From Synechococcus sp. MU1642 (lineage in GTDB: Bacteria; Cyanobacteriota; Cyanobacteriia; PCC-6307; Cyanobiaceae), in NCBI RefSeq assembly GCF_020514115.1, contig NZ_VTKZ01000002.1, positions 186,001-250,000 of the forward strand: a DNA stretch of 64,000 bases. The letters are read 5' to 3'. Below the pieces are notes generated by a model that did not search any database, was not told the DNA's origin, and was given only the letters and a program-made list of their open reading frames with translations. Each line of letters opens with the position of its first letter. Positions within the stretch are counted from its first letter, which is position 1. Made by a program: the position numbers and the translations under genes. Positions 19,865 through 30,288 of the stretch are shown here, piece by piece.

Positions 19865-20515
19865 ATGAAACTGCCACCTGCCGCTTGCCTTTTCGATCTG
19901 GATGGGCTTCTGCTCGACACCGAGCCGCTGCATGGCCGGGGCTGGTGGGAAGCCGCAGCTCACTTCGGCACCCAGCTGAGCGAAGTCCAGTTGATGCAGC
20001 TGAAAGGCCGTCGCCGACTCGACTGTGCGGCCCAAGTGGATGCATGGCTGGCCAAACCGGTGGGCGCGGATGCCTTGTTGGCGGTGCAGCAACCGATTGT
20101 TCGTGCCCTGCTCCCGGATGCTGCCCCGATGCCCGCAGCGCAGGAGCTGGTGACGCACTGCCACAACCGGGGCATCCCCATGGCGCTGGTCACCAGCAGC
20201 AGCCGCGACGCCGTTGAATTCAAAGCAGCCCCCCATCCCTGGCTCGAGCAGATCCATGAACGGGTTTACGGCGACGATCCCGACCTTGAGGCGGGCAAAC
20301 CAGACCCGGCTCCCTTTCGGCTTGCAGCCCAGCGCCTGGGGCTCCACCCCAAAGACTGCTGGGCCCTTGAGGATTCCATGGCCGGTAGCCAATCAGCCCA
20401 TGGCGCCGGTTGTCAGGTCTGGCTGGTGAGCACCACAGGCTCTAAGCATCCAAACTTGAACTCCAACCCCTGTGGAATCAACAGCCTGGCTGTTGTGTTG
20501 AGTCTGTTGTCTTGA
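19865..20515 (+). CDS. HAD-superfamily phosphatase, beta-phosphoglucomutase-like
   Basis: A 216-residue HAD hydrolase. Motif I is FDLDGLLLDTE with Asp11 and Asp13, motif II is LVTSSSRDAVE, and the late acidic motif is ALEDSMAGSQSAH. The helical cap between motif I and II is the subclass I type of phosphoglucomutase/sugar phosphatases. The substrate cannot be predicted. It starts about 130 bp divergently from acs and is convergent with the prenyl synthase. Confidence 0.88.
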   Translation: MKLPPAACLFDLDGLLLDTEPLHGRGWWEAAAHFGTQLSEVQLMQLKGRRRLDCAAQVDAWLAKPVGADALLAVQQPIVRALLPDAAPMPAAQELVTHCHNRGIPMALVTSSSRDAVEFKAAPHPWLEQIHERVYGDDPDLEAGKPDPAPFRLAAQRLGLHPKDCWALEDSMAGSQSAHGAGCQVWLVSTTGSKHPNLNSNPCGINSLAVVLSLLS

Positions 20516-20524
20516 GATTCCAGC

Positions 20525-21496
20525 TCAGTACAGACGGCTGAGGACAAAGTCCGGCAGTTCCATTAAGGCGCGTTGCGCTGCGGACTCCGGCAGCCAGGCG
20601 ATCGATTCACGGGATTCGCGGGCAAAGGTTTCTGCCAGCTCACGGGTGCGTTCAATCGCCTTGGATGCCCGAACCATTTCCAGCGCCTTGACCAGGTCAC
20701 CGGACTCAGAGAACTGGCGATCAATCAACGACTGCAGCGATGGATGCTCCTCAAGGGCATAGAAAGTGGGGGCGGTGAGATAGCCACTGGCGAGATCACT
20801 GGCCGCAGGCTTGCCGAGCTGCTGGTCGTTTCCGGTGAAATCGAGAATGTCATCAACCACCTGGAAGGCCAAGCCCAACTGACGGCCGAATTGGTAGAGG
20901 CTGTCGAGCTGAGAGGGCGAGCAGCCGGTGAGCACACCCGCGGCTCGGGAACTGTTGGCAATTAGTGATGCCGTCTTGCAGTAGCTCTTTTCGAGGTAGG
21001 TCTCAAAGGTTTGGGCTGTATCGAAGCGGTAAAGACCCTGTTTAACCTCACCATCGGCGAGATCCATAATCACGCGGCTCAGCAGCTTCACCACATCGAG
21101 GTCATCGAGGTTGGCGAGGTGCCAGCTGGCCTGCGCGAAAAGAAAGTCGCCGGCAAGAACCGCAACGCGGGCATCAAAACGGCTGTGGACCGTGTCCACA
21201 CCACGCCGGGTCGAAGCCTCATCCACCACATCGTCGTGAACAAGCGAGGCGGTATGGATCATTTCCGTGATCTCAGCCAAGCGGCGATGGCGCGGGGAAA
21301 GATCTCCTTTCTCCGAAAGGGCGCGTGACAGGAGCAAAACAATGCCCGGGCGCAAACGCTTGCCACCGGCGCTGAACAGGTGTTCCGCAGCGGCCTGGAG
21401 GATGGGGTGACCTGCCCCGATCAGGCTGCGTAGGTCTCCGAGCAGGGTTTCAAGATCTGTCTCTACCGGTTGGAGTAGCTCGGTAACGGTGCTCAT
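20525..21496 (-). CDS. sds: All-trans polyprenyl (solanesyl-type) diphosphate synthase
   Basis: Elongates isoprenoid chains, probably for the plastoquinone or phylloquinone side chain. The first Asp-rich motif HDDVVDEASTRRG is near residue 85 and the second, DDILDF, near 212. GKRLRPGIVLLLSRA near 44 is the substrate-binding start of the family. ATG 21496 (MSTVTELLQP) gives 323 residues, the usual size; the longer open frame to 21856 lies in a low-quality region and is rejected. Chain length is inferred from family habit. Confidence 0.9.
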   Translation of the reverse strand: MSTVTELLQPVETDLETLLGDLRSLIGAGHPILQAAAEHLFSAGGKRLRPGIVLLLSRALSEKGDLSPRHRRLAEITEMIHTASLVHDDVVDEASTRRGVDTVHSRFDARVAVLAGDFLFAQASWHLANLDDLDVVKLLSRVIMDLADGEVKQGLYRFDTAQTFETYLEKSYCKTASLIANSSRAAGVLTGCSPSQLDSLYQFGRQLGLAFQVVDDILDFTGNDQQLGKPAASDLASGYLTAPTFYALEEHPSLQSLIDRQFSESGDLVKALEMVRASKAIERTRELAETFARESRESIAWLPESAAQRALMELPDFVLSRLY

Positions 21497-21533
21497 GACT
21501 CCCCTCGGCGCCGCGATCCTAGTGGCCCCACGC

Positions 21534-22331
21534 TCAGTCCTGCAGCAGCTGAAGGCTGACGGCAGGCCGCTGGCCCAGCCAGGGGGTGGCGCGCATCGCG
21601 AAGGCATCGGGTTCAGCGGTGACGCAGAAGCGGCAGCTCTCCAATGAAAACGGCCTTGGAGTCGGCGAAATCCGCTCCGGTGGCCCCAAAACGGCATCCA
21701 GTTGACGGGCCACGCCGATGGCCGGGTCAATGATCTGGACCGACTCCGGCAGCAGCTGACGCAAAAGGGGCACCAGCAGCGGGTAATGGGTGCAACCAAG
21801 CACGATCGACTCAACTGAAGCCGCCAGCAAGGGTTCGAGATAGGTCTGGGCCGCACGGCGCAGGTCCTCGCTGTTCATCTCGCCTGCTTCGATCAGGGGA
21901 ACAAGAGCAGGACAGGCCTGCTCAATCACCACCGACCCTGGGTGAAGTGCTTCGATGCTGACCCGATAGGCCGAGGAGGCCACGGTGGCTGGTGTGGCCA
22001 ACACACCAACACGGCGCGTTTCAACCATCGCTGCGGCAGCGCCGATGAGGCCGATGACTGGCACCCCGGCCTGGCCCTCGGCTACATCCCTTGCCAAGGC
22101 ATTGGTGGTGTTGCAGGCCATCACCACCGTGGACACCTGTTGGTCGCGTAACCAACCCACCACTTCAGCAGCGATGCGCCGGATGTCATCCGGTTGCCGG
22201 TTGCCGTAGGGGACCCGGGCCGTGTCGCCGAGGTAAACGCAATGAACAGACCCATGACGTTCGAGCACCCGGCGCAGAACCGTCAAGCCACCAAGTCCGC
22301 TGTCGAAAAACCCCAGCAGTTGGTGCGTCAT
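21534..22331 (-). CDS. murI: Glutamate racemase
   Basis: Makes D-glutamate for peptidoglycan. At 265 residues it has both catalytic cysteines, in VMACNTTNA (Cys73) and VLGCTHYPLLVPLL near residue 184. FDSGLGGLTVLR near 9-20 is the family start motif. It overlaps the upstream amidase gene by four bases, so two cell-wall genes are translationally coupled. Confidence 0.95.
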   Translation of the reverse strand: MTHQLLGFFDSGLGGLTVLRRVLERHGSVHCVYLGDTARVPYGNRQPDDIRRIAAEVVGWLRDQQVSTVVMACNTTNALARDVAEGQAGVPVIGLIGAAAAMVETRRVGVLATPATVASSAYRVSIEALHPGSVVIEQACPALVPLIEAGEMNSEDLRRAAQTYLEPLLAASVESIVLGCTHYPLLVPLLRQLLPESVQIIDPAIGVARQLDAVLGPPERISPTPRPFSLESCRFCVTAEPDAFAMRATPWLGQRPAVSLQLLQD

Positions 22332-23422
22332 CGCACCTCCTGCTTGAGGTAGTTGAGAATGCCGGCGGCCAGGGCCAAGGCCAACCGGCGGCGATGGTCG
22401 GCATTGGCCAGACGCGGTGCGTCAATCGCCCCGGTGACAAATCCCATCTCCACCAGGGCAGAAGGCATGGTGCTGCGCCGGATCACGAAGAAGCGACCGC
22501 GTCTGACACCGCGATTCGGTGTTCCGGATGACACGTCCATCATCTGCTGCTGCAGATACGAGGCCAGGCGCCCAGAACGGGGATCCGAAAAGAAGAAGGT
22601 CTCGATCCCATTCACATCCGCACGGTTCATGCTCAGGGCATTGGCATGGATGCTCACGAAAGCAGTGGCCCCGCTGCGATTCGCCAGGGAAACCCGCGGC
22701 GGCAAGTCCATATCCACTTCACGGGTGCGGGTCAAGCGCACATCCACGCCCCTTGCCCGCAGCAAGTCGGCCAGCTGCAGCGACACATCCAAAACCACAT
22801 CGGTCTCGCGCAGACCACCAATGCCGATAGCCCCAGGATCTGGGCCGCCATGGCCGGGATCAATCACGATGCGGTAGCGGTTGCGGGCCACCGTGGGCAG
22901 CCCGGAAGGGTCGACCGGCGTGCGGGTGGGACGGAATCCACCCGGTGGGAGCCAGGCCGTGGCACGACCGGTCAGGTCGCCTTCACCGAAATCATCCAAA
23001 CCGCGGGTCGGCAAGCCGGTGAACACCAGTTCCCAGCGATCCGGCGCGGTTCCACGCAGGCGCAGATCGTTGGGGTTGAGATCCACATCAGGGCGGAATT
23101 CCACCACGAGACGGGTGGCACCCGCGCGGGGCTTGCCCAGCCGGATCTCACGGACAGCACCACGTCCGGCCAAGCGCCGCGGAAATCTCAGCTCACCAGG
23201 AATATCAATCCAGACCCTGGTGCCGCGACCATCGCTGGCGGCCTGAAAAAACGCCTCCAATCGAGCGTTCCGGCTGGTGCGCAGCTTGAGAACCCCCTCC
23301 TCGGTGAAGGCCCAGGCGGCCAAGGCACTGGCGGCTCGGGCAGGCAAAGACTGGGTGAAAGCAGTGCACTGCAGGGCCGCAGCCAGAAGCCAGGCCAGCC
23401 GTCGGGACGACGCCGGAGCCAT
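22328..23422 (-). CDS. N-acetylmuramoyl-L-alanine amidase with AMIN domain
   Basis: A 364-residue exported cell-wall amidase. The N-terminal signal peptide (LAWLLAAALQCTAF, ending near ARA) is followed by an AMIN-like domain (residues 40-160) and an Amidase_3 domain. The latter has IDPGHGGPDPGAIG near 187-200 with a zinc His, the Glu of GLRETD, and SIHANAL near 253. Such enzymes cleave peptide stems from glycan strands during division. The start is ATG 23422; it lies five bases from the nitrilase stop. Confidence 0.92.
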   Translation of the reverse strand: MAPASSRRLAWLLAAALQCTAFTQSLPARAASALAAWAFTEEGVLKLRTSRNARLEAFFQAASDGRGTRVWIDIPGELRFPRRLAGRGAVREIRLGKPRAGATRLVVEFRPDVDLNPNDLRLRGTAPDRWELVFTGLPTRGLDDFGEGDLTGRATAWLPPGGFRPTRTPVDPSGLPTVARNRYRIVIDPGHGGPDPGAIGIGGLRETDVVLDVSLQLADLLRARGVDVRLTRTREVDMDLPPRVSLANRSGATAFVSIHANALSMNRADVNGIETFFFSDPRSGRLASYLQQQMMDVSSGTPNRGVRRGRFFVIRRSTMPSALVEMGFVTGAIDAPRLANADHRRRLALALAAGILNYLKQEVR

Positions 23423-23427
23423 GGCGC

Positions 23428-24255
23428 TCAGAACAGAGCGGGTTGGCGGTGCCGAAGGCTCGGCATCTGACCCCGAACATGACCGAGGTGATTGGTATTC
23501 ACCGGAGCAATGGCTGCTCCTGCCTGCACACCCGCATCGGCGAGGACTGTTCCCCAGGGATCAATCACCAGAGAGTGTCCATGGCTCTGACGCCGACCGT
23601 GATGAACACCTGTCTGCGCCGGAGCCAGCACGTAGGCCGTGTTCTCAATGGCCCTGGCCTGCAGAAGCACCTGCCAGTGATCTTTTCCGGTGAAGGCTGT
23701 AAACGCCGCAGGAATCATCAACAGATCTGCGCCGGCACCGACGAGATGGCGATAGAGCTCAGGAAACCGCACGTCGTAGCAAATGGACAGCCCCACCTTG
23801 CAGAGACCAGGAATCTCAACGACTGGAGGCAAATCCCTGCCTGGGTTCACTGTTGCCGACTCGCGATAGGTGTTGCCGTCCGGTAGGTCGACATCGAAGA
23901 GGTGAATCTTGTCGTAACGGCCCAGGAGCATGCCGTCACGGTCGACGAGCTCAGCGCGGTTCAGGGTTCGCGATCCATCACCGACCGGCACAGGAAAGCC
24001 ACCGCCAAGAAGCGCCACCTGGTAACGACGCGCCATGGTCACCAAGAAGCGACTGCTCTGCTCAGCAAGGTCGGGAGCCAGACCAAGGCGACGGCTGTCC
24101 TCACCCATGAATGCGAAATTTTCGGGCAGACCAATAAGTTCCGCCCCTCGGCGGGCAGCCAGATCTATCTGCTCTTCAGCCGCATTGAAGTTGAGCTCCG
24201 GATCCTGACCGCTCGTCAGCTGGACAGCAGCCGCCAGGAAGTCGCTCACATGCAC
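23428..24255 (-). CDS. Carbon-nitrogen hydrolase (nitrilase superfamily)
   Basis: A 275-residue amidase with the nitrilase triad: Glu in GLPENFAFMG near residue 41, Lys in GRYDKIHLFDVDLP near 112, and Cys in LSICYDVRFPELYR near 153-166. The layout fits the Nit1/deaminated-glutathione or omega-amidase branch, but the substrate is an inference. The C-terminus HLGHVRGQMPSLRHRQPALF is typical of that branch. It is first in a row with amidase and murI. Confidence 0.88.
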   Translation of the reverse strand: MHVSDFLAAAVQLTSGQDPELNFNAAEEQIDLAARRGAELIGLPENFAFMGEDSRRLGLAPDLAEQSSRFLVTMARRYQVALLGGGFPVPVGDGSRTLNRAELVDRDGMLLGRYDKIHLFDVDLPDGNTYRESATVNPGRDLPPVVEIPGLCKVGLSICYDVRFPELYRHLVGAGADLLMIPAAFTAFTGKDHWQVLLQARAIENTAYVLAPAQTGVHHGRRQSHGHSLVIDPWGTVLADAGVQAGAAIAPVNTNHLGHVRGQMPSLRHRQPALF

Positions 24256-24283
24256 TGATCAGATAGGCGGATTTTAATGAGGG

Positions 24284-25015
24284 TCAGGCCGCTCGAAGCA
24301 CCCCGGGCTCGACCTGTGTCGGAACGACACTGAGTTGGTCGAGGCCAGCACAGCAGCGGAAATCGGCGTCGTGATCGCCCAGGCGAATCAACCGCTGCCC
24401 ATGGGTCGCCGTGCGAAGGCACTCCTCTGGATCGGATTGCCACTGACGCCAGAGGGAAACGGCTGCAGTGAGTTCGTCGTTGGCGGCGCTGCTCCCGGTG
24501 GGATCCAGCTCCAGCAACCGATGGCCCAAGGCGCCAGCGGCCAGTGAATCCTCCAGGGAATAGGCCCCCTCCCAACCGCTGCCAACAATCGCCACATGGC
24601 TGGGTTGTTTCGCCAGCAAACGCTGAGCCACGGCATCGCGGTTCGGCAACGCCGCCGTCAACAGCAGGGGAACCTGGCGCACACGATCAAGAGCACGGGT
24701 GCCATTGGTGGTGCTCATGAACAGACGCTTGCCAGCCACCCGCTCCGGATTCACGGCAACAGGTGAGTTGCCCAGGTCAAAGCCCTCGAGCATCTGGCCG
24801 CCGCGCTCGCCCAGCAGCAGACGCGCATCAGCCGGCCACGCCGCTGCCGCACTGCGCAGATCGTCGAGGCTGGCGAAAGCCTGCACCGCCTGTGCACCGT
24901 TGTGCAACGCCCAGGCAATGGTGGTGGTGGCCCGCAGCACATCAATAACCACCGCCGCATCGGGGCGTAGATCCTGCGGCATCTCTGCCGGCACATGGAA
25001 GTAGGAGATCTGCAT
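24284..25015 (-). CDS. comB: 2-phosphosulfolactate phosphatase (ComB family)
   Basis: A 243-residue ComB-family protein. The N-terminal [15 protein letters not shown] near residues 22-36 and [17 protein letters not shown] near 77-93 are family motifs. In methanogens ComB makes sulfolactate for coenzyme M; in cyanobacteria, which lack that cofactor, the role is not settled. ATG 25015 (MQISYFHVP) is chosen over the long frame to 25225, which would overlap the divergent ubiD-like gene. Confidence 0.88.
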   Translation of the reverse strand: MQISYFHVPAEMPQDLRPDAAVVIDVLRATTTIAWALHNGAQAVQAFASLDDLRSAAAAWPADARLLLGERGGQMLEGFDLGNSPVAVNPERVAGKRLFMSTTNGTRALDRVRQVPLLLTAALPNRDAVAQRLLAKQPSHVAIVGSGWEGAYSLEDSLAAGALGHRLLELDPTGSSAANDELTAAVSLWRQWQSDPEECLRTATHGQRLIRLGDHDADFRCCAGLDQLSVVPTQVEPGVLRAA

Positions 25016-25078
25016 GGCCACGCTGTACACCGGCGTGCGACACAGTACCGAGACAGCTTGCGCCGAGACCGTCATCCC

Positions 25079-26641
25079 ATGGCCCTGTTCCAATCCGGTC
25101 CGGCCACCCGAGATCTGAGGGGCTTCCTCAAGCTCCTCGAAGAGCGCGGCCAGCTGCGACGGATCACGGCGCCGGTGGACCCCGACCTCGAACTGGCGGC
25201 CATTGCCGACCGAGTGCTGAATCAAGGAGGGCCAGCCCTGCTGTTCGAGAACGTGATCGGCTCCTCGATGCCGGTGGCCGTCAACACCCTCGGCACCGTG
25301 GAACGGGTGGTGTGGAGCATGGGCCTCGAACGGGCGGAGCAGCTGGAGGAGCTGGGGTCACGTCTGGCCCTGCTTCAGCAACCCCGACCGCCCAAGGGGC
25401 TGGAGGAAACCAAACAATTCGCCCGCGTCTTCTGGGACCTGGTCAAAGCCAAGCCCGACCGCGACCTCACACCCCCCTGCCGTCAGCAGGTGTTCCGCGG
25501 CGATGAGGTCGATCTCAACAACATCCCCCTAATCCGGCCCTGGCCCGGTGATGCCGGGGGCGTGATCACGCTTGGACTGGTGATCACCAAAGACCCAGAA
25601 ACCGGGGTCCCAAATGTGGGCGTCTACCGGCTTCAGAGGCAGTCGGTGAACACGATGACCGTGCACTGGTTAAGCGTGCGCGGCGGCGCCCGCCACCTGC
25701 GCAAGGCCGCCGCCATGGGCAAAAAGCTGGAGGTGGCGGTGGCCATTGGCGTGCACCCGCTGCTGGTGATGGCCGCCGCCACACCGATCCCGGTGCAGCT
25801 CAGTGAATGGCTGTTCGCAGGCATCTATGCCGGAGAAGGGGTGCGTCTGGCCCCCTGCAAAACCATCGACCTTCAGGTGCCCAGCCACAGCGAAGTGGTG
25901 CTGGAGGGAACGATCACTCCAGGGGAAGTGCTGCCGGATGGCCCCTTCGGAGATCACATGGGCTTCTACGGCGGTGTGGAGGACTCACCTCTGGTGCGCT
26001 TCCACTGCATGACCCAACGGCGGGATCCGGTGTTTCTCACCACCTTCAGCGGCCGTCCTCCCAAGGAAGAAGCGATGCTGGCCATCGCGCTGAACCGGAT
26101 CTACACACCGATCCTGCGACAGCAGATTCCGGAGATCACCGACTTCTTCCTGCCGATGGAAGCGCTCAGCTACAAGCTGGCGGTGATCTCGATTGATAAG
26201 GCCTATCCAGGGCAGGCCAAGCGTGCTGCCATGGCCTTCTGGAGTGCCTTGCCGCAGTTCACCTACACAAAATTCGTGGTGGTGGTCGACAGTCACATCA
26301 ACGTGCGCGACCCGCGCCAGGTGGTCTGGGCCATCGCGGCCCAGGTGGATCCCCAACGCGACCTGTTCACCCTGGAGAACACCCCTTTCGACACCCTGGA
26401 CTTCGCCAGCGAGCAGTTGGGCCTTGGGGGACGCCTGGCCATTGATGCCACCACCAAAGTGGGACCTGAGAAAAATCATGAATGGGGTGAACCCCTCAGC
26501 CGTCCTGCAGATCTGGAACAACGGGTCAGCGACCGCTGGGCCGAGCTGGGTCTGGAAGACCTCGGCAACGACGACCCCGACCCCAGCCTGTTCGGCTATG
26601 CCCTTGACCGCCTGATTCAGGGTCTGAAGACCGGCCAATAG
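25079..26641 (+). CDS. ubiD: UbiD-family decarboxylase
   Basis: A prenylated-FMN-dependent decarboxylase of 520 residues. Family features include [16 protein letters not shown] at the start, NVGVYRLQ near 179, the Glu-rich [19 protein letters not shown] stretch, and [15 protein letters not shown] near 400. In cyanobacteria it serves plastoquinone synthesis by decarboxylating the prenylated 4-hydroxybenzoate. The start is ATG 25079 (MALFQSGP). It is divergent from comB and about 25 bp ahead of aroA. Confidence 0.9.
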   Translation: MALFQSGPATRDLRGFLKLLEERGQLRRITAPVDPDLELAAIADRVLNQGGPALLFENVIGSSMPVAVNTLGTVERVVWSMGLERAEQLEELGSRLALLQQPRPPKGLEETKQFARVFWDLVKAKPDRDLTPPCRQQVFRGDEVDLNNIPLIRPWPGDAGGVITLGLVITKDPETGVPNVGVYRLQRQSVNTMTVHWLSVRGGARHLRKAAAMGKKLEVAVAIGVHPLLVMAAATPIPVQLSEWLFAGIYAGEGVRLAPCKTIDLQVPSHSEVVLEGTITPGEVLPDGPFGDHMGFYGGVEDSPLVRFHCMTQRRDPVFLTTFSGRPPKEEAMLAIALNRIYTPILRQQIPEITDFFLPMEALSYKLAVISIDKAYPGQAKRAAMAFWSALPQFTYTKFVVVVDSHINVRDPRQVVWAIAAQVDPQRDLFTLENTPFDTLDFASEQLGLGGRLAIDATTKVGPEKNHEWGEPLSRPADLEQRVSDRWAELGLEDLGNDDPDPSLFGYALDRLIQGLKTGQ

Positions 26642-26665
26642 GATCAGCCCAACGACGTTGCGACC

Positions 26666-27991
26666 TTGATCGGCACAGGCCAATCCGACGACCCCCGTGA
26701 GCTCAAGGCCGGAGGCAGCCTCCATGGACGGGTAAAGGTTCCGGGAGATAAATCGATCTCGCACCGATCACTGCTGTTTGGCGCCGTCGCGGAGGGCACG
26801 ACGACGATTGACGGCCTGCTCCCCGCTGAAGACCCCCTGAGCACGGCCGCCTGCCTGCGGGCCATGGGCGTCAGCATCAGCCCAATCACCGACGGCGGCA
26901 TCGTCACCATTGAGGGCGTGGGTCTGGATGGATTACAGGAGCCAGCAGAAGTGCTCGACTGCGGCAACTCCGGCACCACGATGCGATTGATGATGGGCCT
27001 GCTGGCGGGCCGCGACGGTCGCCATTTCGTGCTGGATGGCGATGCGTCCCTGCGCCGCCGCCCCATGCTTCGGGTGGGTCAACCGTTGGCCTCGATGGGA
27101 GCAGATGTGCGCGGCCGTGATGGAGGCAACCTGGCACCGCTGGCAGTGCAAGGGCGTCAGCTGAAAGGAACGGTGATCGGCACGCCCGTGGCCAGTGCTC
27201 AGGTGAAATCGGCACTGCTGCTGGCTGCGCTCACGGCCGAGAGCCCGACCACAGTGATCGAACCAGCCCAGTCCCGCGATCACAGCGAGCGGATGCTCAA
27301 GGCGTTCGGCGCCGATATCAGAGTGGGAGGTGAAATGGGACGGCACATCAGCGTGCGTCCCGGCGCCACCCTGAATGGCCAGAACGTAGTGGTCCCTGGC
27401 GACATCAGCTCAGCGGCCTTCTGGCTTGTGGCTGGAGCCCTGATTCCAGGCGCCGATCTCACCATCGAAAACGTGGGGCTGAACCCAACACGCACCGGGA
27501 TCCTGGAGGTGTTGGAACAGATGGGTGCCCAGATCGACGTGCTCAACCCCCGCGATGTTGCGGGTGAACCGGTAGGCGATCTCCGGGTGACCCACGGCCC
27601 CTTGAAACCCTTCCATTTCGGCGAGGAGATCATGCCCCGCCTCGTGGATGAAGTGCCGATCCTCAGCGTTGCCGCCTGTTTCTGCGAGGGCGAAAGTCGG
27701 ATCAGTGGAGCGTCTGAACTGCGGGTGAAGGAAACCGATCGGCTGGCGGTGATGGCCCGTCAGCTCAAGGCCATGGGGGCCAATATTGATGAACATGAGG
27801 ACGGCATGATCATCCGTGGCGGTCGTCCACTCAAGGGAGCTGTGCTGGACAGCGAAACAGATCACCGGGTGGCGATGAGCCTCGGCGTCGCAGCCATGCT
27901 CGCCGACGGCCACTCCAGCCTGGCGAGAAGCGAAGCCGCAGCCGTGTCGTACCCCTCGTTCTGGGACGAACTTGAACGGCTCCGCTGCTGA
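26666..27991 (+). CDS. aroA: 3-phosphoshikimate 1-carboxyvinyltransferase (EPSP synthase)
   Basis: Sixth step of the shikimate pathway. The N-terminal domain has [18 protein letters not shown] near residues 24-41 and [15 protein letters not shown] near 97-111. [16 protein letters not shown] near 355 is the second active-site motif. Length 441 is normal. The start is probably TTG 26666. The 3' end overlaps the MnmC-like gene by 20 bp. Confidence 0.95.
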   Translation: MIGTGQSDDPRELKAGGSLHGRVKVPGDKSISHRSLLFGAVAEGTTTIDGLLPAEDPLSTAACLRAMGVSISPITDGGIVTIEGVGLDGLQEPAEVLDCGNSGTTMRLMMGLLAGRDGRHFVLDGDASLRRRPMLRVGQPLASMGADVRGRDGGNLAPLAVQGRQLKGTVIGTPVASAQVKSALLLAALTAESPTTVIEPAQSRDHSERMLKAFGADIRVGGEMGRHISVRPGATLNGQNVVVPGDISSAAFWLVAGALIPGADLTIENVGLNPTRTGILEVLEQMGAQIDVLNPRDVAGEPVGDLRVTHGPLKPFHFGEEIMPRLVDEVPILSVAACFCEGESRISGASELRVKETDRLAVMARQLKAMGANIDEHEDGMIIRGGRPLKGAVLDSETDHRVAMSLGVAAMLADGHSSLARSEAAAVSYPSFWDELERLRC

Positions 27992-28889
27992 GCTCGGCGC
28001 GCTCCGCGTCTACCCGACGGCGGATGGCAGCTTCAGCCTGCACAGCGATCACTTCGGGGAGGCCTTTCACAACTCGGCGGGGGCCCTGAATGAGGCCCGG
28101 GCCAAGTTCGTCCAACCCGCGGAGCTGCAGCGCTTCAGCAGCGGATCTGAATTAAGGATCCTGGATGTGTGCCTGGGGCTCGGTTACAACACGGCCGCCG
28201 TCATGGAGGCCTTGCCGTCGGCTGGGCCGCAGGTGCAGTGGTGGGGGCTTGAGCTGGACCGCCGCCCCTTGGAACAAGCCTTGGAACAGGCAAGCTTCCA
28301 ATGCCTCTGGTCAGCCCCTGTGCTGGCGAAGCTTCAAGCCATCCGCGACCACGGCGGCTGGCAGGAGCACAACAGCCAAGGGATCCAGCTCTGGGGAGAC
28401 GCCCGATTGATGCTCCAACAGATTCCTGAGCCCGTTCGCTTCGATCTGATTCTGTTGGATGCCTTCTCGCCCAGGCGCTGCCCGGAACTATGGAGCGAGG
28501 AATTCCTGGGAGCGCTGGCGCAATGCCTGGCGCCGCTGGGACGGTTGCTGACCTACAGCCGTTCCGCTGCAGTGCGCGCCAGCCTGAAACGAGCGGGCTT
28601 GAACCTGTTTTCACTGCTGCCAGCCCCGGGCGAACGGGTGGGGTGGAGCAGCGGCACGTTGGCCACACCCGCAGACGCCGGCTGTCCTCTTGAAGGCCCC
28701 GGTTGGCAGCCCCTCTCGGCCATGGAATGGGAACACCTGCAGACGCGAGCGGCTGTGCCGTTTCGCGATCCCCGGGGCAACGCCACGGCTGAAGTCATCC
28801 GTGAGCGCCGCCGCCTTGAACAGGAGCATTGCGGGCAGGAACCCACCAATGCCTGGCAAAGGCGCTGGCGGAGGGACAGTCCGTACTGA
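27972..28889 (+). CDS. MnmC-like SAM-dependent methyltransferase
   Basis: A 305-residue protein resembling the methyltransferase half of MnmC (Methyltransf_30). It starts with [22 protein letters not shown] and has the SAM-binding [17 protein letters not shown] near residue 62, and a [20 protein letters not shown] stretch near 157 that matches the D-A-F-x-P signature. The fused FAD domain of enterobacterial MnmC is absent. Its likely role is modification of tRNA wobble uridine. TTG 27972 is the best start and overlaps aroA. Confidence 0.82.
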   Translation: MNGSAAELGALRVYPTADGSFSLHSDHFGEAFHNSAGALNEARAKFVQPAELQRFSSGSELRILDVCLGLGYNTAAVMEALPSAGPQVQWWGLELDRRPLEQALEQASFQCLWSAPVLAKLQAIRDHGGWQEHNSQGIQLWGDARLMLQQIPEPVRFDLILLDAFSPRRCPELWSEEFLGALAQCLAPLGRLLTYSRSAAVRASLKRAGLNLFSLLPAPGERVGWSSGTLATPADAGCPLEGPGWQPLSAMEWEHLQTRAAVPFRDPRGNATAEVIRERRRLEQEHCGQEPTNAWQRRWRRDSPY

Positions 28890-28925
28890 GCCCGGTAGAT
28901 TCCGCCCGTCTTCCCCTCGCTCCGC

Positions 28926-30278
28926 ATGCTCGCCGTAGCCGTTCTGGCCGCTGGAAAAGGCACCCGCATGAAGAGCGCACTTCCGAAAGTGCTCCAACCC
29001 CTGGCGGGAGCAACCCTGGTGGAACGGGTGCTCGCCAGTGCCGGCAACCTGCAACCGGAACGGCGGCTGTTGATCGTGGGTCATCAGGCGGAACGGGTGG
29101 AGCAGCAGCTGGCTCCGCTCGGAGGCCTGGAATTTGTTCTGCAGCAGCCCCAGAACGGCACGGGCCATGCCGTGCAACAGCTGATCCCGTCGCTGCAGGG
29201 CTTTGAAGGCGAACTGCTCGTGCTCAACGGTGATGTACCGCTGCTGAGGGGGGAAACGGTCGAAGCGTTGGTGCAACAGCACCGGGCCAGCGCTGCCGAT
29301 GTCACCCTGCTGACAGCACGGCTCGCAGATCCCTCCGGTTACGGGCGTGTGTTCGCCGATGTCGACGGCCAGGTGAGCAGCATCATTGAGCATCGCGATT
29401 GCACCGACGAGCAACTCAGCAACAACCTCACCAACGCCGGGATCTACTGCTTCAACTGGACGGCCCTGGCCAACGTTCTGCCGAAGCTCAGCACCGACAA
29501 CGATCAGGGAGAGCTTTATCTCACCGACACGGTGGCGATGCTGGCCAAGGCCATGCACCTGGAGGTGCCCGATGCCGATGAGGTGAACGGCATCAACAAT
29601 CGGCGGCAACTGGCCCAGTGCGAAGCCCTATTGCAGCGGAGATTGCGCCACCACTGGATGGATGAAGGGGTCACCTTCATTGATCCCGACAGTTGCACCT
29701 TGAGCGAAGGCAGCAGCTTCGGCCGTGATGTGGTGGTCGAACCGCAAACCCATTTTCGTGGCCGCTGCGTGATTGGCGACAACTGCCGAATCGGCCCCGG
29801 CAGCCTGATCGAGGACGCATCTCTAGGGGCCAATGTCAGTGCGGTTCACTCCGTGGTGCGTGAGGCCAAGGTGGGCAACGACGTTGCCATCGGTCCCTTT
29901 GCGCACCTCCGGCCGGCCGCAGACATCGGCGACGGCTGCCGCATCGGCAACTTTGTTGAGGTGAAGAAAAGCCAGCTGGGGTCTGGCACCAAGGTGAACC
30001 ACCTCAGCTACATCGGCGACGCCCAACTCGGGGAAAAAGTCAACGTGGGGGCCGGAACAATCACCGCCAATTACGACGGGGTGAACAAGCACCGCACCGT
30101 GATCGGTAGCAACAGCAAAACGGGTGCCAATTCCGTGCTGGTTGCCCCAATCAACATCGGCGAACGCGCCACGATTGGTGCCGGGTCAACGATCACCAAG
30201 AATGTGGCCGATGGCGCCCTGGCGATCGGTCGCGCCCGTCAGATCAGCAAGGGCGGATGGGCAGAACGAAAGGTTTAA
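28926..30278 (+). CDS. glmU: Bifunctional N-acetylglucosamine-1-phosphate uridyltransferase / glucosamine-1-phosphate acetyltransferase
   Basis: Makes UDP-GlcNAc for peptidoglycan and lipopolysaccharide. The N-terminal pyrophosphorylase domain begins [19 protein letters not shown] at residues 5-23 and has the [10 protein letters not shown] uridine site. The C-terminal left-handed beta-helix runs from about residue 245, with hexapeptide repeats and the [16 protein letters not shown] active-site loop near 375. It has 450 residues. It is convergent with murF, 10 bp apart. Confidence 0.96.
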   Translation: MLAVAVLAAGKGTRMKSALPKVLQPLAGATLVERVLASAGNLQPERRLLIVGHQAERVEQQLAPLGGLEFVLQQPQNGTGHAVQQLIPSLQGFEGELLVLNGDVPLLRGETVEALVQQHRASAADVTLLTARLADPSGYGRVFADVDGQVSSIIEHRDCTDEQLSNNLTNAGIYCFNWTALANVLPKLSTDNDQGELYLTDTVAMLAKAMHLEVPDADEVNGINNRRQLAQCEALLQRRLRHHWMDEGVTFIDPDSCTLSEGSSFGRDVVVEPQTHFRGRCVIGDNCRIGPGSLIEDASLGANVSAVHSVVREAKVGNDVAIGPFAHLRPAADIGDGCRIGNFVEVKKSQLGSGTKVNHLSYIGDAQLGEKVNVGAGTITANYDGVNKHRTVIGSNSKTGANSVLVAPINIGERATIGAGSTITKNVADGALAIGRARQISKGGWAERKV

Positions 30279-30288
30279 TGCAGCCTTT

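Noticed and set aside
21497-21856. N-terminal extension of the prenyl synthase frame
   Set aside because: The 120 added residues are Arg/Pro/Ser-rich and overlap murI; the ATG at 21496 gives the standard length.
25985-26764. 259-codon minus-strand frame over the ubiD-like gene
   Set aside because: Shadow; the plus-strand decarboxylase is complete and matches its family.
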